Positions 12,801 through 27,800 of a stretch of 64,000 bases of DNA are shown in pieces. Position numbers and translations under genes: made by a program. The notes beneath the pieces are model-generated. The model saw nothing but the letters and a program-made list of their open reading frames with translations. It was not told the DNA's origin and made no database searches. The DNA is taken from assembly GCA_040954595.2 (NCBI GenBank), contig CM082580.2:11594001-11658000 (forward strand), read 5' to 3'. Within the stretch, counting starts at the first letter, position 1, and every line of letters starts with the position of its first letter. The DNA comes from Balanoglossus misakiensis. Taxonomy: Eukaryota; Hemichordata.

Positions 12801-15800
12801 GATCATGTATTCTCAGAGGTAAATGGCTAATTCTTGCACTGTCATTGATAAACTGCTTTTGTACCCTTCATGTCAGCACCCCTGCCGTTTGATTGTGACT
12901 TTGAAACCAGTGCTTGTGGGTGGACGCAGGCCGCGTCTGACGATTTTGATTGGACAAGAAGCAGCGGAAGCACAAGCTCCGTTGACACGGGACCATCGTT
13001 CGATCACACCATCGGTGATTCAAGTGAGTGAAGACATTTCAAAGTAGATGTACAGAGAACGATACTAGCTTGTTCCATGAATCTTCACAAGCAAACCAGC
13101 TGTCATATAATGAAATTTTATTTGATCAAGAAGAACTTTGCTTTTATTCAATGAACTTGACTCTTTTTCGTGTTTACAGCTGGTTTCTACATGTACATAG
13201 AAACATCAGCACCACGTGTTCCTGGGGACGTTGCCTATCTCTATAGTCCTGAGGTTGCACCAGTTTCTGGCTCCAAATGCCTACAGTTCTGGTACCACAT
13301 GTATGGGCAGCATGTGGATACCCTGAATGTGTATGTGGAGACAGGGCCATCTCTGACGACACCCGTGTGGACCAAGACCGGTACCCATGGCGATGTGTGG
13401 ATAGAAGGCCTGGTTACCATAACAACTCTGAACAGGTTTAGGGTAAGTTAAATGTGGTCATCTCCACTGTGAAGTTGTTTATTTGAGTTTATCGATCCCA
13501 TTTTTTTCTGTTGGTCAGTCATGCAAGTCAATTCATTGGATATAGTTTTGTTAACGATTACGGGCATTTTTGAACGACAGGTTGTATTTGAAGGCATAGT
13601 TGGATCAAGTTACCAAGGAGATGTGGCATTAGATGATATTGCAATCTTTGATGGAGACTGTCCACCACGTAAGCAAATTAGTGATTGGTCTATTGTAAAC
13701 TTTATACAGATCAGCCATCCAGTCACTTTGTTCCTTCTGAAACCACCGGAATTCCAACAAATGATTTTAGCTTTCAATTGCCAATAAAAATTAAGAATGA
13801 TAAATTCTGTTACCAAGGATACCGCTTTATTGTCATTCATCCATCTGAGCATGTTATTCTGCTGGAGAAAATACAATTTCTTGATCATTGTAATGTACTT
13901 TTTTCTTTCATTAAGCGGCTATGTTAAATCTGTGCAATTTTGAGAGTTCAGACATCTGCAGTTATACTCAAGATACAACGGATGATTTTGATTGGACGTG
14001 GGACAATGGTGGTACTCCGTCTGCAGGCACTGGACCATCTGTTGATCACACCTATGGCACGGCTGCAGGTCAGATGTTGTAGAAATCTTATTTTAATCAT
14101 GCCCATTCCAGTGTGTAGATTTCTTTGTATTCCCAGTATGTCCTGCCAGCTCTTCATGAAGGGAGAAACTTTTGCACAATACGAATACTGTAAAATGCGA
14201 GAGCCAGAAAAATGCAAAAATTAATAGTTGTGAATTTTGACAATGCAGTTAGTGAAATAAGAGAACGTAAAAATTAACAGTCACCTCTTTTTCCCATTTT
14301 GCAGTATTTACAACTTTCTGATTCAAACACACATTTTTCTTCTATGTTTAATCTCCCCAGGATATTATATGTACGTGGAAACCTCTTCACCCCAGGTAGT
14401 TGGTGACATAGCCAGACTCATGTCACCAATACTTGCACCAACTGGCAACTATTCCTGCGCCCAGTTCTGGTATCATATGTACGGAATCAACATGGGAACT
14501 TTGAATGTGTACGTCATGAAGAACGGGCAGCTGGGACCGGTCGTCTGGAGTCAGTCACAGGACCTTGGGGATCGCTGGAATCTGGGAAGGTTCAGTTTCC
14601 TTGGCGATGATCAGTATCAGATTGTCTTTGAAGGAATCAGAGGAGCAGACTTTGAGAGTGACATTGCAGTTGATGATGTCATGATCACTACTGATGGTGA
14701 ATGCTTAGTACCAGGTATTAATTATATATGACTGAATCTAATCATTATCATCCACCATCCATGTACTGCAGAGGCTAGATCAGTTTCAATTGGTAGATTT
14801 TGTATTTGGAAAATGTGAAAATTAATGTGTGTGTGTTTTAATTGCTCTGCTGTGCTGATTGCAGTTAATTGCCTTCTGCTATTCTTAATTTCACATTGTA
14901 GGTGCTTGTGACTTTGAGGAAAGTACATGTGCCTGGCAGAATGACCTGAGTAACGATGATTTTGATTGGGTCAGACAGAGTGGGGGAACAACATCTACTG
15001 GAACTGGACCAAGTATTGATCATACCACTGGTACATCATCAGGTACGCTGTACAAAGAATGTGTTACATTTGAAAAACATTGTGACGAGAAGTTCTTCTA
15101 AAAACCGTACATCGCATGATCAAAGTGTATTGTCTATGGTTAGCATACCATATAATTAGGGTTATTCCTTCCAAGGACTTCTTAGGGACAACTGTCTTTC
15201 ATTAAACAGTTCAAAAATGGCATTAATCTGTGTTATCATTCCCAGGATATTATGTGTTCATTGAGACATCTTCACCCAGAGTTCCTGGTGAAGAAGCACA
15301 GTTTGTAAGTGAATTGATGGACGCAACTCCAGGCAATGGTACCTGTCTTCACTTCTGGTATCACATGTACGGTCAAACTGTTGGCACATTGCAAGTTATT
15401 GTCAGACCGTTGACTGGTTCAGATACGGATATTTGGATGGTGTCTGGTGATCAGGGCGACCAATGGCTGGAAGGACAAGTTAGGATCGACTCCAATGTTC
15501 AGTATCAGGTAAGTTTAAAGATGTCATCGGGAGTAAATATAAAAAGTGAATTTCAGTTGTTAAATAATCCATGGAAAAGTACAAGTGAAATGATAAGATA
15601 TTGTTAAAGTGGGTGTTTTCTGCAAAAATGTGTTAATTCGTCATCCGAGGACAACCAAATGTTTGAAAAGGCAGAAGTAATCATAAAATCATTGTCTTAT
15701 GCATATACTTCATTTATCCTAGGTTATATTTATTGGTATAGTTGGCAGTAGTTACACTGGTGATATTGCCTTGGATGACATACTGTTTGATGATGTGACT

Positions 15801-18800
15801 TGTCCAACATTACCAAACGATGCAGTACCACCAACTCTACCACCGCCTATCCCAGGTAATGAATATGCTAAAACAGTTTTACTGTGCATTGACTGCTGGT
15901 GAATAGTTATCTAAGAGCTCAGTAGAAATCTTCCTGCTTTTATTATCATGTATTCATGTTTTTGAGTGCTTGCATTATACACATAATTATTATTTATGTT
16001 TCAGGTGATTGTGATTTTGAGATTGATACATGCACCTGGCAGAATGAACAGGGAAATGATGATTTTGATTGGGTGAGACAGAGTGGCGGAACATCGTCTA
16101 CTGATACTGGACCAAGTGTTGATCATACAACTGGTACATCATCAGGTACGCATGTTACATTGTGTGGAGTTCTTCTGAGAAACCAACATCACAATATAAA
16201 TGAAATCATATTGTTTATGGTCAGCATACTATATAACGTTTCTTTGTCCAAGAACCATTTTAAAAATCAAGAAATACCCATGGTATGAAATCTCTGTTAT
16301 CATTCCCAGGATATTATGTGTACATTGAGACATCTTCACCCAGAATTCCTGGTGAAGAAGCAGAGTTTGTAAGTGAATTGATGGACGCAACTCCAGGCAA
16401 TGGTACCTGTCTTCACTTCTGGTATCACATGTACGGTCAAACTGTTGGCACTTTGCAAGTTGTTGTCAGACCATTGACTGGTTCAGATACGGATATTTGG
16501 ATGGTGTCTGGTGATCAGGGCGACCAATGGCTGGAAGGACAAGTGACAATAAACTCAGATGTTCAGTACCAGGTAAGACACTGTAACATGGAAAGTGTTA
16601 AAAAAACTCAAGTACTCAAGTATGCGTATGTTTTCCTGATAAACAGTGCTTATCTTTAAGTGTTGATTTTGTTTGTTTGTTTCAGGTGGTATTTGTTGGT
16701 ACAGTTGGCAATAGTTTTACTGGAGATATTGCTTTGGATGACATAGAGTTTAACATTGGAGCTTGTCCAATAATAGTGCCAGGTAAGTGACTATTTCATA
16801 CGTAATTTGTTGCTTGGGGTCGCTAGTACAGTTTAACAGTTACTGTAATGGAAACATTGAAAAATAATTATCTGTAAGATTTAAAGTGGTGAAGAAAATT
16901 ATTCTTTTGGTTTTTTCAGGTAATTGTGACTTTGAGGTTGATCTGTGTACCTGGCAGAATGACTTGAGCAACGATGATTTTGATTGGGTCAGACAGAGTG
17001 GGGGAACAATATCTACTGGAACTGGACCAAGTGTTGATCATACCACTGGTACATCATCAGGTACGCATGTTACATTGTGTGAAGTTCTTCTGAGAAACAC
17101 AACATCACAATATAAATGAAATCATATTGTTTATGGTCGGCATACTGTATAACGTTTCTTAGTCCAAGAACCATTTTAAAAATCAAGAAATACCCATGGT
17201 ATGAAATCTCTGTTAACATTCCCAGGATATTATGTGTACATTGAGACATCGTCACCCAGACTTCCTGGTGAAGAGGCACAGTTTGTAAGTGAATTGATGG
17301 ACGCAACTCCAGGCAATGGTACCTGTCTTCACTTCTGGTATCACATGTACGGTCAAACTGTTGGCACTTTGCAAGTTGTTGTCAGACCAGTGTTTGGGTC
17401 AGATATGGATATTTGGATGGTGTCTGGTGATCAGGGCGACCAATGGCTGGAAGGACAAGTTAGGATCGACTCCAATGTTCAGTATCAGGTAAGACTGTTT
17501 GTGGTAATGGAAAACCGTTTTTAACAACTGTGTGTCGATTGTTTTGAACTCACAGAAGCAAAAGAAAGAGAGAAGTTCTGATTTTTGCTTTGTTTATTTT
17601 AGGTGGTATTCACTGGTGTAGTTGGCAGTAGTTTCACTGGTGATATTGCCTTGGATGATATGCTGTTTGATCATGTGACTTGCCCAACATTACCAAACGA
17701 TGCAGGTCCCACGCTACCACCTGTAACAGCAGGTAATGGTGATTATTTTTTCTTTAACTTGCTACCGAGGATTTACTTAAATGAAAAATAAGTCGTGTAC
17801 TGATTTTTTGCATCACTAAGTATCAGTGAATGTCCAGTAAACAAATTTGTCTAGACATGACATGACAGAGATATTCTTGTATTTCAGGTGATTGTGACTT
17901 TGAGGCTGATACTTGTTCCTGGCAGAATGAACAGGGAAGTGATGATTTTGATTGGGTCAGGCAGAGTGGTGGAACTGTATCTACCGGCACTGGACCAAGT
18001 ATTGATCATACCACTGGAACATCATCAGGTACGCTGTAGAAAGCACAGTGACAGCTTTCTCATTAGTGATATATTTTCAAACTACTACATTAAACCATGT
18101 GACAATTATTCGTTTCACATCTTGTTTTAAGGTTATTATGTATATATTGAGACATCCTCACCAAGATTCCCCGGAGAAGAAGCAGATTTTGTCAGTGGAC
18201 TTCAGGATATAACACCAGATAGTGGTGTCTGTCTTCACTTCTGGTATCACATGTACGGTCAAACTGTGGGCACTTTGCAAGTTGTTATCAGACCATTAAC
18301 TGGTTCAGATACGGACATTTGGTTGATATCTGGTGATCGGGGCGACCAATGGCTGGAAGGACAAGTTAGAATTGACTCCAATGTTCAATACAGGGTAAGA
18401 TCAATTACAGTTTTAAAGGCACAACTCACAATTTTTTTGCTGTTTATATTTAAGTTTCTGATGCATGCATATATGGGTAGAATGGACGGACAGAAGAAAG
18501 AGATGCTGATCTTGTTTGTGTTCTGATTATTTACTTCAGGTCGTATTTGTTGGAGTTGTTGGAAGTAGCTTTACTGGTGACATTGCCTTGGATGATATCA
18601 GCTTTGATAATGTAACATGTCCAACATTACCAAGTGATGCAGCTCCAACAGCTGTGCCTCCAACCCCAGGTAATGAGACTTGATTGTTTTTATCTCTTCA
18701 TCTCTTTTAATCCCTTCAGTTGTAGATAGAATTGTTCTATTGACAATTAATCCTATCACCATCATGGTTCAGTCCAAACCCATATTGTTTTCTATGGGTA

Positions 18801-21800
18801 AGGTTGAACCTCTAAAGAGGGAACTGGGGTTAACAGAAAGTGGTCAACATCCATTGAGAGATACTTGAAGATAACTATTGAGATGGCAAATCCATGTACT
18901 GCACTGGTTTGACTCCACTTTTCGTCTCCACCACAGGTCCTTTTGACTGTGACTTTGAAGGAGGAAGTCTCTGTAGTTCGTGGAGCCAAGCCAGCGATGA
19001 CGACTTTGATTGGACATGGAGCACAGGCAGTACACCATCTACCAGCACGGGACCATCGATTGACCATACAACTGGCACAGGTAGGTGCATTTGCATATTT
19101 GTGTTTGGTAGCAACAGTACAACATAGTCATACTTTACAATAAATGGTTTTCTGCCAGTTGCGAGATCCCGCGAGACTTGGCTATAATAACCATAGCATA
19201 GGGATGCTGGCCAACTATTACAAGTCAGGCTTTGTATGAAGCTATAGAATTTAACAACACTTTTGTGCTATTTAACAAGATGGGTGATTAGGCACAATTG
19301 GACATTTTAATTTTTTTATAAACAGATCAAGGTGGTTACGTTTTCATTGAGAGTTCCAGTCCGCGAATAGAAAATGACACGGCCCGTATTGAGAGCGTTG
19401 TAGTATCCAACACTGGTAGCCAGTGCCTTCAGTTCTGGTATCACATGTATGGCCCAGATGTAGGCACTTTAAACGTCTATGTTCAAGAGAATGGCGTGAG
19501 AGGCAATGCTGTGTGGACTCGAAAAGGAACCCATGGTGATATGTGGCACTATGGGTATTATAATGTACCAACTCTCAACTCCTTCCAGGTAAGTCAAAGT
19601 TGCAGCATAGTACAGTATTGATAATATGACGTCACAGACTGAGATGATAGAAGTCATTACTGGTAGTGTTTCAGATTTTCATCACATGGACATGCTCATT
19701 TTTCTCTTGATTGCAAGAATGTTATGTTGTATAATAATGTTGTGTGAAAAATAATTAAACAGACCCTATATGTCTTACTGTGATCTGTTCACAGATTGTA
19801 TTTGAAGGTATCAGAGGCATAGATTACCGTGGCGACATAGCTCTTGATGACATCACGTTGTCATCTGGTTTGTGTCAGATACCAGCTAGTGTAGACTGTG
19901 ACTTTGAAGATGACCACATCTGTGGGTACAGTCAGGATAGCACTGATGATTTTGACTGGAGTCGTGGCAGTGGAGATACACTCAGTAATAACACAGGACC
20001 ATCATATGATCACACTTATGGCACTGGCAAAGGTGGGGTCATACCTGTTGTGAAATCCTCTTGGGTTTTATAGTGTAATTAACCAATGTTTTGATAAAGC
20101 AACCAGAAAATCAGAATGGCGAAACCCTACCGAAGTCCCTGTGTACACAAAAAGTGTAGAGTGGAGATACATGTACTAGCTGATGTAATGTTTCCAATGA
20201 TGTTGGTTAATTTTATTGGCCATGTTGAGTGCATCTATAAGTTTCATATTTTATTTATCATAATTATACCAGGTATTAAAGTAATGTCTGCTGTTATGGT
20301 TTCCAGAGTTTTGAAATAATATATTTTGAATTGCATGTGCATCATTTTTGCAGGTCACTATATGTACATAGAAGCATCATCGCCCAGATTGGCCGGAGAT
20401 GTGGCCAGACTGATGACCGCAAGCCAACCAACCACCTCTGGTCAGTGTTTGAAATTCTGGTATCATATGTACGGCAGCAACGTTGGTAGTCTCAATGTGT
20501 ACACAATGAGTGGAAACCAGATGGGTCCGTTGTTGCTGACCGTTCAAGGCAATCAGGGAGACATGTGGTGGAATGCGCAGGCTACCGTCAGTTCCATGTC
20601 ATCTTTCCAGGTGAGATTCTTTATGGTCAACTTTGCAATTTCTAGCCTTTAAGGTCTTAAGAAATCAAGAAGATGGAATCCAATTGGAGCTTTTGTTATC
20701 ACTATATTGCATGATGTGGTGAAATTGTTACACCCAGAAAAAAACTTAAAGGTTGAGTTCTTATCATGTCAGAGGGAAGTCTGTATATGTATGTACATGT
20801 ACATGTACTTTTGGTAATTTCTGTCCACCTATTGTAAAGTGAACATTCTGACCAGACCTGAACGTTTGACCATTGCTGATTCAGATAGTCTTTGAAGGAA
20901 TAGTTGGAGGAAGCTATTCGGGCGATATAGCGATCGATGATGTGGAAATATCAGATGGTGCCTGTCAATCGACTGGTGATTGTAGTTTTGAAGGAGCCTC
21001 GACCTGCGTGTGGAGCAACGCTGGTAGTGGCGACGACTTTGATTGGTTGTTGGGACAAGGTGCCACCAATAGCGACTTCACTGGACCCTCTGTAGATCAC
21101 ACCTTAGGCACAGATCAAGGTAATCCTAAACATGTTTGATTTGATCTAATCAGGCTGATGTAATTCTGGGTGAAAATATTCTCTAAAATCCTCGGACAAA
21201 AAATAAAAAAATAGAAGCAGATTTCGTGGGCAGAGTTTTGTATGTAAGTATACATCCAGTAAATGTTCTCAGTGACATTAATTCATGTATCTCGTTGAAT
21301 CTTGACTATTTTCAGGTTATTATGTATTCATTGAGACGTCTGCACCCAGAGTGCAAGGGGATGTGGCCATCCTTGAAAGTCAGAAGTTGAACCCCACAGA
21401 CAGTAGAGGCATATGTCTTAACTTCTGGTACCATATGTATGGCTCCCAGATAGGTATGTTTTTGTCTCAACACTGCTTCTGCCCGTTTATGTTATACCCA
21501 GGTAAAAAAATTCTAAAAAGTCAAGTGACTTTTCCATTCCTTGACTCCTGCCTATCATTTGTGTGTTACAGGAACCCTGAACGTGTGGTTGAGGACAAGT
21601 AGCAGTAATCAGATAGTGATATGGACACAGAGTGGGGATAAAGGGGACGTGTGGAACCCTGGCAGGGTGCCGTTTGTTTCCACTGGCTCTTCTTACCAGG
21701 TAAAGTGACTTATATTCTGCAGGCCTGTCAGGTGATGATCGTGGCACTTTGGTGAAGTTTGTGCATCCATCATATTGCATGCCTGAACCGTGATGGTTAA

Positions 21801-24800
21801 CCCACGGCTAGATTTATAAACAAATGATTTTGGTCTAATAAACAGCCCACGGCTTCCTAATATCTTTTTCAGATTATATTTCAAGGCGTATGTGGAGATG
21901 GTCACACGGGGGACATCGCCATCGACGACATCTACTTCACAACTGGTGGCTGTTCAATTCAACCACCAGTAGCCACTCCAGCACCTGTGACGCCTGCAGT
22001 GCCAACAACACAACTTACAACAATGTCAGGCACCTACCGTAAGTTACTGACGTCGAGTCTGACCAGCCACGATTGTCTATTTGCCAGAAGTTGCTGTACT
22101 TTTGGCTTTCTGGTTACTGTATGAATCTTACTGATTCCAGCATAATTTAATGTATGTTCATTTGTGTCTAATCTTTAGCACCAACACAATGGGACTGTAA
22201 TTTTGAGACCAGTTTCTGCAGTTGGTTGCAAGCCACTGATGATGAATTTGATTGGACCAGACAACAGGGCTCCACAGTGTCTGTGGACACCGGACCAGCC
22301 ATTGACCACACCACTGGCACAGGTAATGTCAGATGAGTGAATGTTAAAACAACTGATGTAAATAATGACCACGATTGTGCCATTACATAAAAAGCTCACA
22401 TCCTATGTCATGATTAAAAACAGTATGTATAGAACATGCACATCCTGCAAATCAATATTTGTGTAGATGGTGTATTGTCAGATTTAGGCATTGTTTTTGC
22501 GTAATTGTGTTTAAACAATATAAAGATAATATATTGCATACAGAAGGAAGTAGCCACCATGTAATAGGATAGGAATAGGGATGCAGACTAATTAAAATTC
22601 AACATAACTTTGCAAGAGGAACAAAAAATGCCAAGGACGATCCGGGCAGGATATGGGCAACTGTAGTTCTGATAGCACGGCAGCGTTTACTTTCTCATTT
22701 CAGGACAAGGGTGGTATGTCTACATTGAAACGTCAAACCCCAGAGCGGCCAATGACAAAGCCAGACTGGAAAGCACAACTGTGCCAGCTGGAAGTGTTCA
22801 TTGTTTGAGATTCTGGTATCATATGTACGGGGCGCATATTGAGTCACTTAGTGTGTACTTGAAGACTTCTGGTGGTCTTGGCAGTGCTGTATGGACTAGA
22901 ACTGGTGGCATTGATAATGTGTGGCACTTTGGTGAATTAACGGTGACAAAACCACAGTCTTTCCAGGTGAGGTTATTGGAAAAGTAATAACATTTACCGG
23001 TACATGATTGAAGCATAACTGGTCCAGTCACCATCCAATAATATCTCTTTGTGTAAGGTTAATGACAATTAATGTCATTAGAGTTGTGTGCATCATACTC
23101 TTGCAGATTGTATTTGAAGGTGTGCGTGGAACAGACTACCAAGGTGACATTGCTCTTGATGATATATCACTGATCGATGGGCAGTGTCCGTCTATCTGTA
23201 AGTGGACATGAAGTTTTTTATAAGTTGTCTATTCTAAGTCAACTGACAAGCAATTTTTATACTTGGCTGGTCTTAACTTAGAGCTCTTCATCAACATGAT
23301 AAGTAATCAAGCCATAGTTTGTCTGGCGCAAGAAAATAATTATTTTCACTTTGTATACAGCTGGTTTGACATGTAACTTTGAAAGTGACCAATGTGGTTT
23401 GATCAATGATGGTCTGGACACCTTTGATTGGCTGCTTTCCCAAGGCAGTACAATGACACCTGGCACTGGCCCATCTGTGGATCACACTCTGGGTACTTCC
23501 TTTGGTAAGCCCCCTTTTTTTCCAAGTGGTAATTTTACTTTCAAAATGTTAGGTAGTATTGTGTTCACTGGTGTGTGATATTTTGGATTTTTTTCTGAGT
23601 TTCCTTTGTTATTTCTGGTGGTGTTCATATCAAAAGTATTTGGTGAAAAACAATTTCTCTTTTGATAGGTTACTACATGTATGCAGATGTCACCAATCAA
23701 GCTGTTGGAAGCCATGCCCGACTGATCACACCCAACCACGTGGCGAGCAGCGGCAGTTGTCTGAACTTCTGGTATCACATGTACGGACCAGACGTCGGCT
23801 ATCTGACTGTCTATCTGACAACAACGCTTGGCGAGCAGAAGATCTGGCAGAAGTGGTTCGATCAAGGTGACCAATGGTTTTTGGGACAGGCATCTGTGAC
23901 CAGTAGTGAACAGTTTCAGGTATACAGACTCTCATTATGGGTCATCCCCTTTCAAATACAATGTCATCAAAATGAAAGGGTAACTTAATGTCTGGTTTTG
24001 TAAAACACAGAAGGTTAATTTATCGCCTTTCACAATCTACACGCAACATTCAGATTGCCTTTGAGGCCAGCCACCAAGTTTCATCTGGTGACCAGGGTGA
24101 CATAGCTATCGACGACATCGTCCTGGATACCAGTGGAGCTTGCCCGGAACCTGGTGATTGCAACTTTGACGTGGATACCTGCACGTGGACCAACATACAG
24201 GGCGATGACTTTGACTGGGTCAGACAGACTGGTCCAACAGCCAGCTCAAGCACTGGTCCAGGCAGAGATCATACATCTGGAACAGGTATATATATTGAAT
24301 ATATGTTATGATCTTCCTGTTCAATATGCTGTATTGGCCCTAACAACTTCCAGCTGTGAACCTGTGCACCTGAAAATTCTAACTGAAATTCATAATTTTA
24401 AATGACCAATATCTATCCCTAAAGGGGTGGTGGTTAACAAACTCTAACTCACTCTATTCCATTCTTAATGATCTGAGGGGGCTTGTCAGAAATTTAGCAT
24501 TCAATATTCAACATTTGGTGGTTACTTTTGTTGTTTAATACACATGCAGGATACTACATGTATGTGGAAACATCAAGTCCAAGAACCCCAGGTGATATTA
24601 CAGTGCTTGTGAGTGAAGAATTTCCTCCAACTGACACTCAAGGATTGTGTATGCATTTTTGGTAAGCTATATCTGCCCTTTGGTACAGTGTTAGTTTACT
24701 ATTAAAACCAGTTGTGTCCTTTTCATCAGCAAGATTAGGTAAATACAATGTACATGTATGTGTTCCCTCCAGTGTGTCTTGATGCAGTACCAGGCTATTG

Positions 24801-27800
24801 TTTTTTTCAGGTACCACATGTATGGAACTACCATGGGGGTTTTTAACATCTACATTGACACTGGGACACTCAGCAGCCCAAACAGGGACCTTCTTTGGCG
24901 GTTGTCAAGTGATCAAGACAACTACTGGTTCAGTGGACAGGTTCCTGTGGACAGCACCACCGGTCCTTACAGAGTAGGTCATCATAAAAAAAATGCTGGC
25001 CTCTGCATGGCATGCCTCTGCTTCAAGCGTATTTGCGTAGCAACTTGGATTAGAGAAGTAAATTGTCTGGTTCACGTTCAAAAATGAACAATGTCTAATA
25101 AGATCATGACGTTCTTGAAGACATTATGCAAACTTACATGACGTGCATTAAATCAGAATATGTGCAAAAGATGAACTTCAGATTAAAACAATCGCTCTTC
25201 TCATTTGTAGATGGTGTTTGAAGGCATTGTGGGTAGCAGTTACTATGGCGATATTGCTATCGATGATGTCAGTTTCACGGTCGGCATGTGTAATGTACAG
25301 CCTGTGGAGGCCATCCCAGTTTTGGTTCCAACAATACCAGTTGTGACATCACCACCAATGACAACATTGCCAATTTATCGTAAGTACCGGTATAAGCTCA
25401 TTCAGTTTGGATATGAAAGTGTCCGCAGCTTTCTGATTCCCATCTCTTGAATTCATGATTTTTGAATGTTGGTATTGTCTTCAACATTTTTAGCACCATC
25501 ATATTGGGACTGCAATTTTGAGTCGGGTCTGTGCAGCTGGACTCAGGCAACGGATGATGACTTTGAATGGGTCAGAGCTCAAGGCCCCACTGGTACAACA
25601 ACTACTGGACCGGTAACAGACCACACCACAGGCACTGGTAATGGAGACTCTCAAACAGAAGATTTTTCAGTGCAAAAAGTGTTTTTGATCATAACTGGTG
25701 ACAGTTTTGTGACTTGGGTATAAGAATCTCCACAAATTTAAAATGGCATAATTTGTCAAAGGAGAAGGAGAAGATTAATGTGTTTTATTTTTATTGATTA
25801 AAATATGTTGAAAGTGGCAGCTATTTGGACTTTACCAAATTCAAGAGAGTGATTTATAATTTGTTTTCCTGGATTTCAATGCCTGCACAGATCAAGGCTG
25901 GTATGTGTACATTGAAGCCAACAACAAGAACGAGAATGATGCAGCTCGTCTCGAAAGTGCCGTCATACCATCGACGTCACAGAGTTGTTTGATCTTCTAC
26001 TACCATATGTACGGCACCCACATCAACACACTGAATGTCTACCTCAAGAAGAACAGCCAGTTAGGACCGGCAGTTTGGACCAGGAGTGGAACGGATGAGA
26101 ATGACTGGAAATATGCACAGGCCTGGATTACATCCACTACTTCATATCAGGTTAGATTTGCGGACTTCGTGACTGGATAACATTGCTTTTTTTTCTGCCT
26201 GCTTTTCTCATCTTCTCTCTCCCAAGGATATAGTTCTACCATATTACATGTCACCTTTTTTGTTTTCAGATTGTATTTGAAGGCACGACTGGAGATGGCA
26301 TCAGAGGTGACATAGCATTAGATGATGTTTTACTGGTTGATGGAGAATGTCCAACTCCACGTAAGTCACTCAGTCATCAAATCAGTGTTCCCTCCCCCCC
26401 CCCCCCTCAAAAGCGAGAAACAGATTTTTAATGTATTTTACTTTACACAGCTTATCACAGTTTTGAATGTGAGTTTGAGGACTACCACCTGTGCGACTGG
26501 AGACAAGAATCTGACGATGATTTCGATTGGACGTGGGGGAGTGGCTCAACTGTCACACCTGGAACTGGCCCTTCAGTGGATCACACCACAGGCACTGATC
26601 AAGGTCAGTTTATTAACAGTTTGTTCTTTGTCTTCAGGGAAAAAAGCACAGCAATTAAAACAATAATTGTCCAAACAGACTCAGATGGGTGAGTCTCATC
26701 ATGCAGTAGGTCATCCTTAAAAGTCAATTATACATCCATAACGTTCTTAAGAATATTATATTCCAGTGAAGATCATGTAATCTTCAAATCCCGGAAAGTC
26801 CTGGTTCATGTCAAAAGACGGTGTTGATGGCATCCACCTTTTATCTGTACCGGTATATGCATCTGAATTTTTCAGGTCATTATTTGTACGTTGATGCGTC
26901 TTCACAAAAACTGGGTGATAGGGCCAGAGTGAAGACTGGACTGTATCAATGGCCAGACAGCTCAACTGTCAAGTGTGTCAACTTCTACTATCATTTCTAT
27001 GGTGATCACATCGGCACTTTTGGCGTCTACAAAGATGTAAGTCGGGATTTCTACAAAACCACTGCAAGGGGTTGAATATTTTGCTCAAGTGACTTTTCCC
27101 ATACAAGTGTTTAAAATATCAATGTTGATTGTATAGCCATTTCAAAATCATCTGATATCATCTGGTCTGTTCTCATGCAGTTGATGGCCAATGGTCAAAC
27201 TAGTCGTGTCTTCATCGGTCAAATCACTGGCCTCACACTGGGTGACAACTGGGTCTTGGCGCAGTTTCCGATCTACTCCTTTGAAAGCAGGAACATCAGC
27301 ATTGTCTTTGAAGCCACAGTTGGCAATGGTGCAGAAGGTGACATGGCAATTGATGATCTGTTTATCATTGACGGAGCGTGCCCAACTAGAGGTATGGATG
27401 CACTGTGATTCAATAGCCAGTGTGTGATGTTTTTTTTTTAGATTAACATTCACTGTGCATTGTCATTTATGATCAAATTTCGTTGTTTTTTCTAGGTTCC
27501 AGTGACTTTGAAAATGGGGTAGGGATGTGGTATAACATCGATGACTATAGAGTGGATGATTTCGATTGGATCATTGGTTCCGGCAGAAGTAATGTTGCAT
27601 TCACAGGCCCGGCTACAGATCATACGTTGGGCACCATTGATGGTAAGATGGTAAATTGACAGTATGATAGCATGATTGATGGTGCTTGGGGGGTAATTCC
27701 AGTCTTCACCTGATTATTTTTCAAACCCTTGAACAGGACACTACGGACTGATCGACGTCAATGGGTATCGGAAAGGTGACCTGGCCAGGCTCCAGAGTGT

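Noticed and set aside
20790-20812. ACATGTACATGTAC palindromic stretch
   Set aside because: Short simple-sequence palindromes of this kind recur throughout the introns; no sign of a specific element.
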